A DNA stretch of 8,303 nucleotides from Chitinophagaceae bacterium (GTDB lineage: Bacteria > Bacteroidota > Bacteroidia > Chitinophagales > Chitinophagaceae): assembly GCA_018061385.1 (NCBI GenBank), contig JAGOUF010000074.1:1-8303 (forward strand), given 5' to 3'. Shown piece by piece: positions 8,291 to 8,303 of the stretch. How positions within the stretch are numbered: the stretch's first letter is position 1; every line of letters starts with the position of its first letter. A program made the position numbers and the translations under genes. The notes beneath the pieces were generated by a model. The model was not told the DNA's origin. It ran no database searches and saw nothing but the letters and a program-made list of their open reading frames with translations.

Positions 8291-8303
8291 ATAACTTCCA
8301 ATA

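Noticed and set aside
1..8303. Search for a novel system: CRISPR repeats, insertion sequence ends, toxin-antitoxin pairs, phage or retron-like parts
   Set aside because: No spaced direct repeats, terminal inverted repeats, recombinase or reverse transcriptase motifs, or small paired genes are visible. The large genes account for nearly all of the window.

Overview
The window is AT-rich and comes from a Bacteroidota bacterium, most likely from the Chitinophagaceae or a nearby group. The main evidence is a recognisable SprE/PorW protein of the type IX secretion system (T9SS), a secretion apparatus confined to this phylum. The start codons have A/T-rich leaders without a clear Shine-Dalgarno sequence, and two upstream regions carry boxes resembling the Bacteroidota -7 element (TAnnTTTG). 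The family placement rests on remembered similarity, not on a search.

All genes read on the minus strand, so biological order runs from the right edge to the left. First is sprE/porW (8290 to 5294), a 998-residue exported TPR protein. A short gap of 14 to 47 bases, depending on the start chosen, leads to a class A penicillin-binding protein of the PBP1A type (5246, or 5279, to 2832). A strong intrinsic terminator (2770-2805) lies just past the PBP stop and probably ends this two-gene unit. About 200 bases of intergenic DNA, with a candidate promoter near 2714-2721, lead to maeB (2633 to 294), an NADP-type malic enzyme with a fused phosphotransacetylase-like domain. After another 85 bases with a candidate -7 box, a further gene begins at 208 and runs off the left edge. 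Only its first 69 codons are present: a clear signal peptide and an unrecognised mature N-terminus.

SprE and the PBP are both envelope proteins and are probably co-transcribed. One takes part in T9SS secretion and gliding, the other polymerises and cross-links peptidoglycan. MaeB is a soluble central-carbon enzyme (malate to pyruvate, making NADPH) and appears to be its own transcription unit. I see no mobile element, CRISPR array, RNA gene, phage remnant or defence system. The window reads as an ordinary conserved chromosomal locus. The points of interest are details: the export signal and possible SPOR-like end of SprE, the start and tail of the PBP, the apparently inactive PTA domain of MaeB, and the unidentified secreted protein at the left edge.
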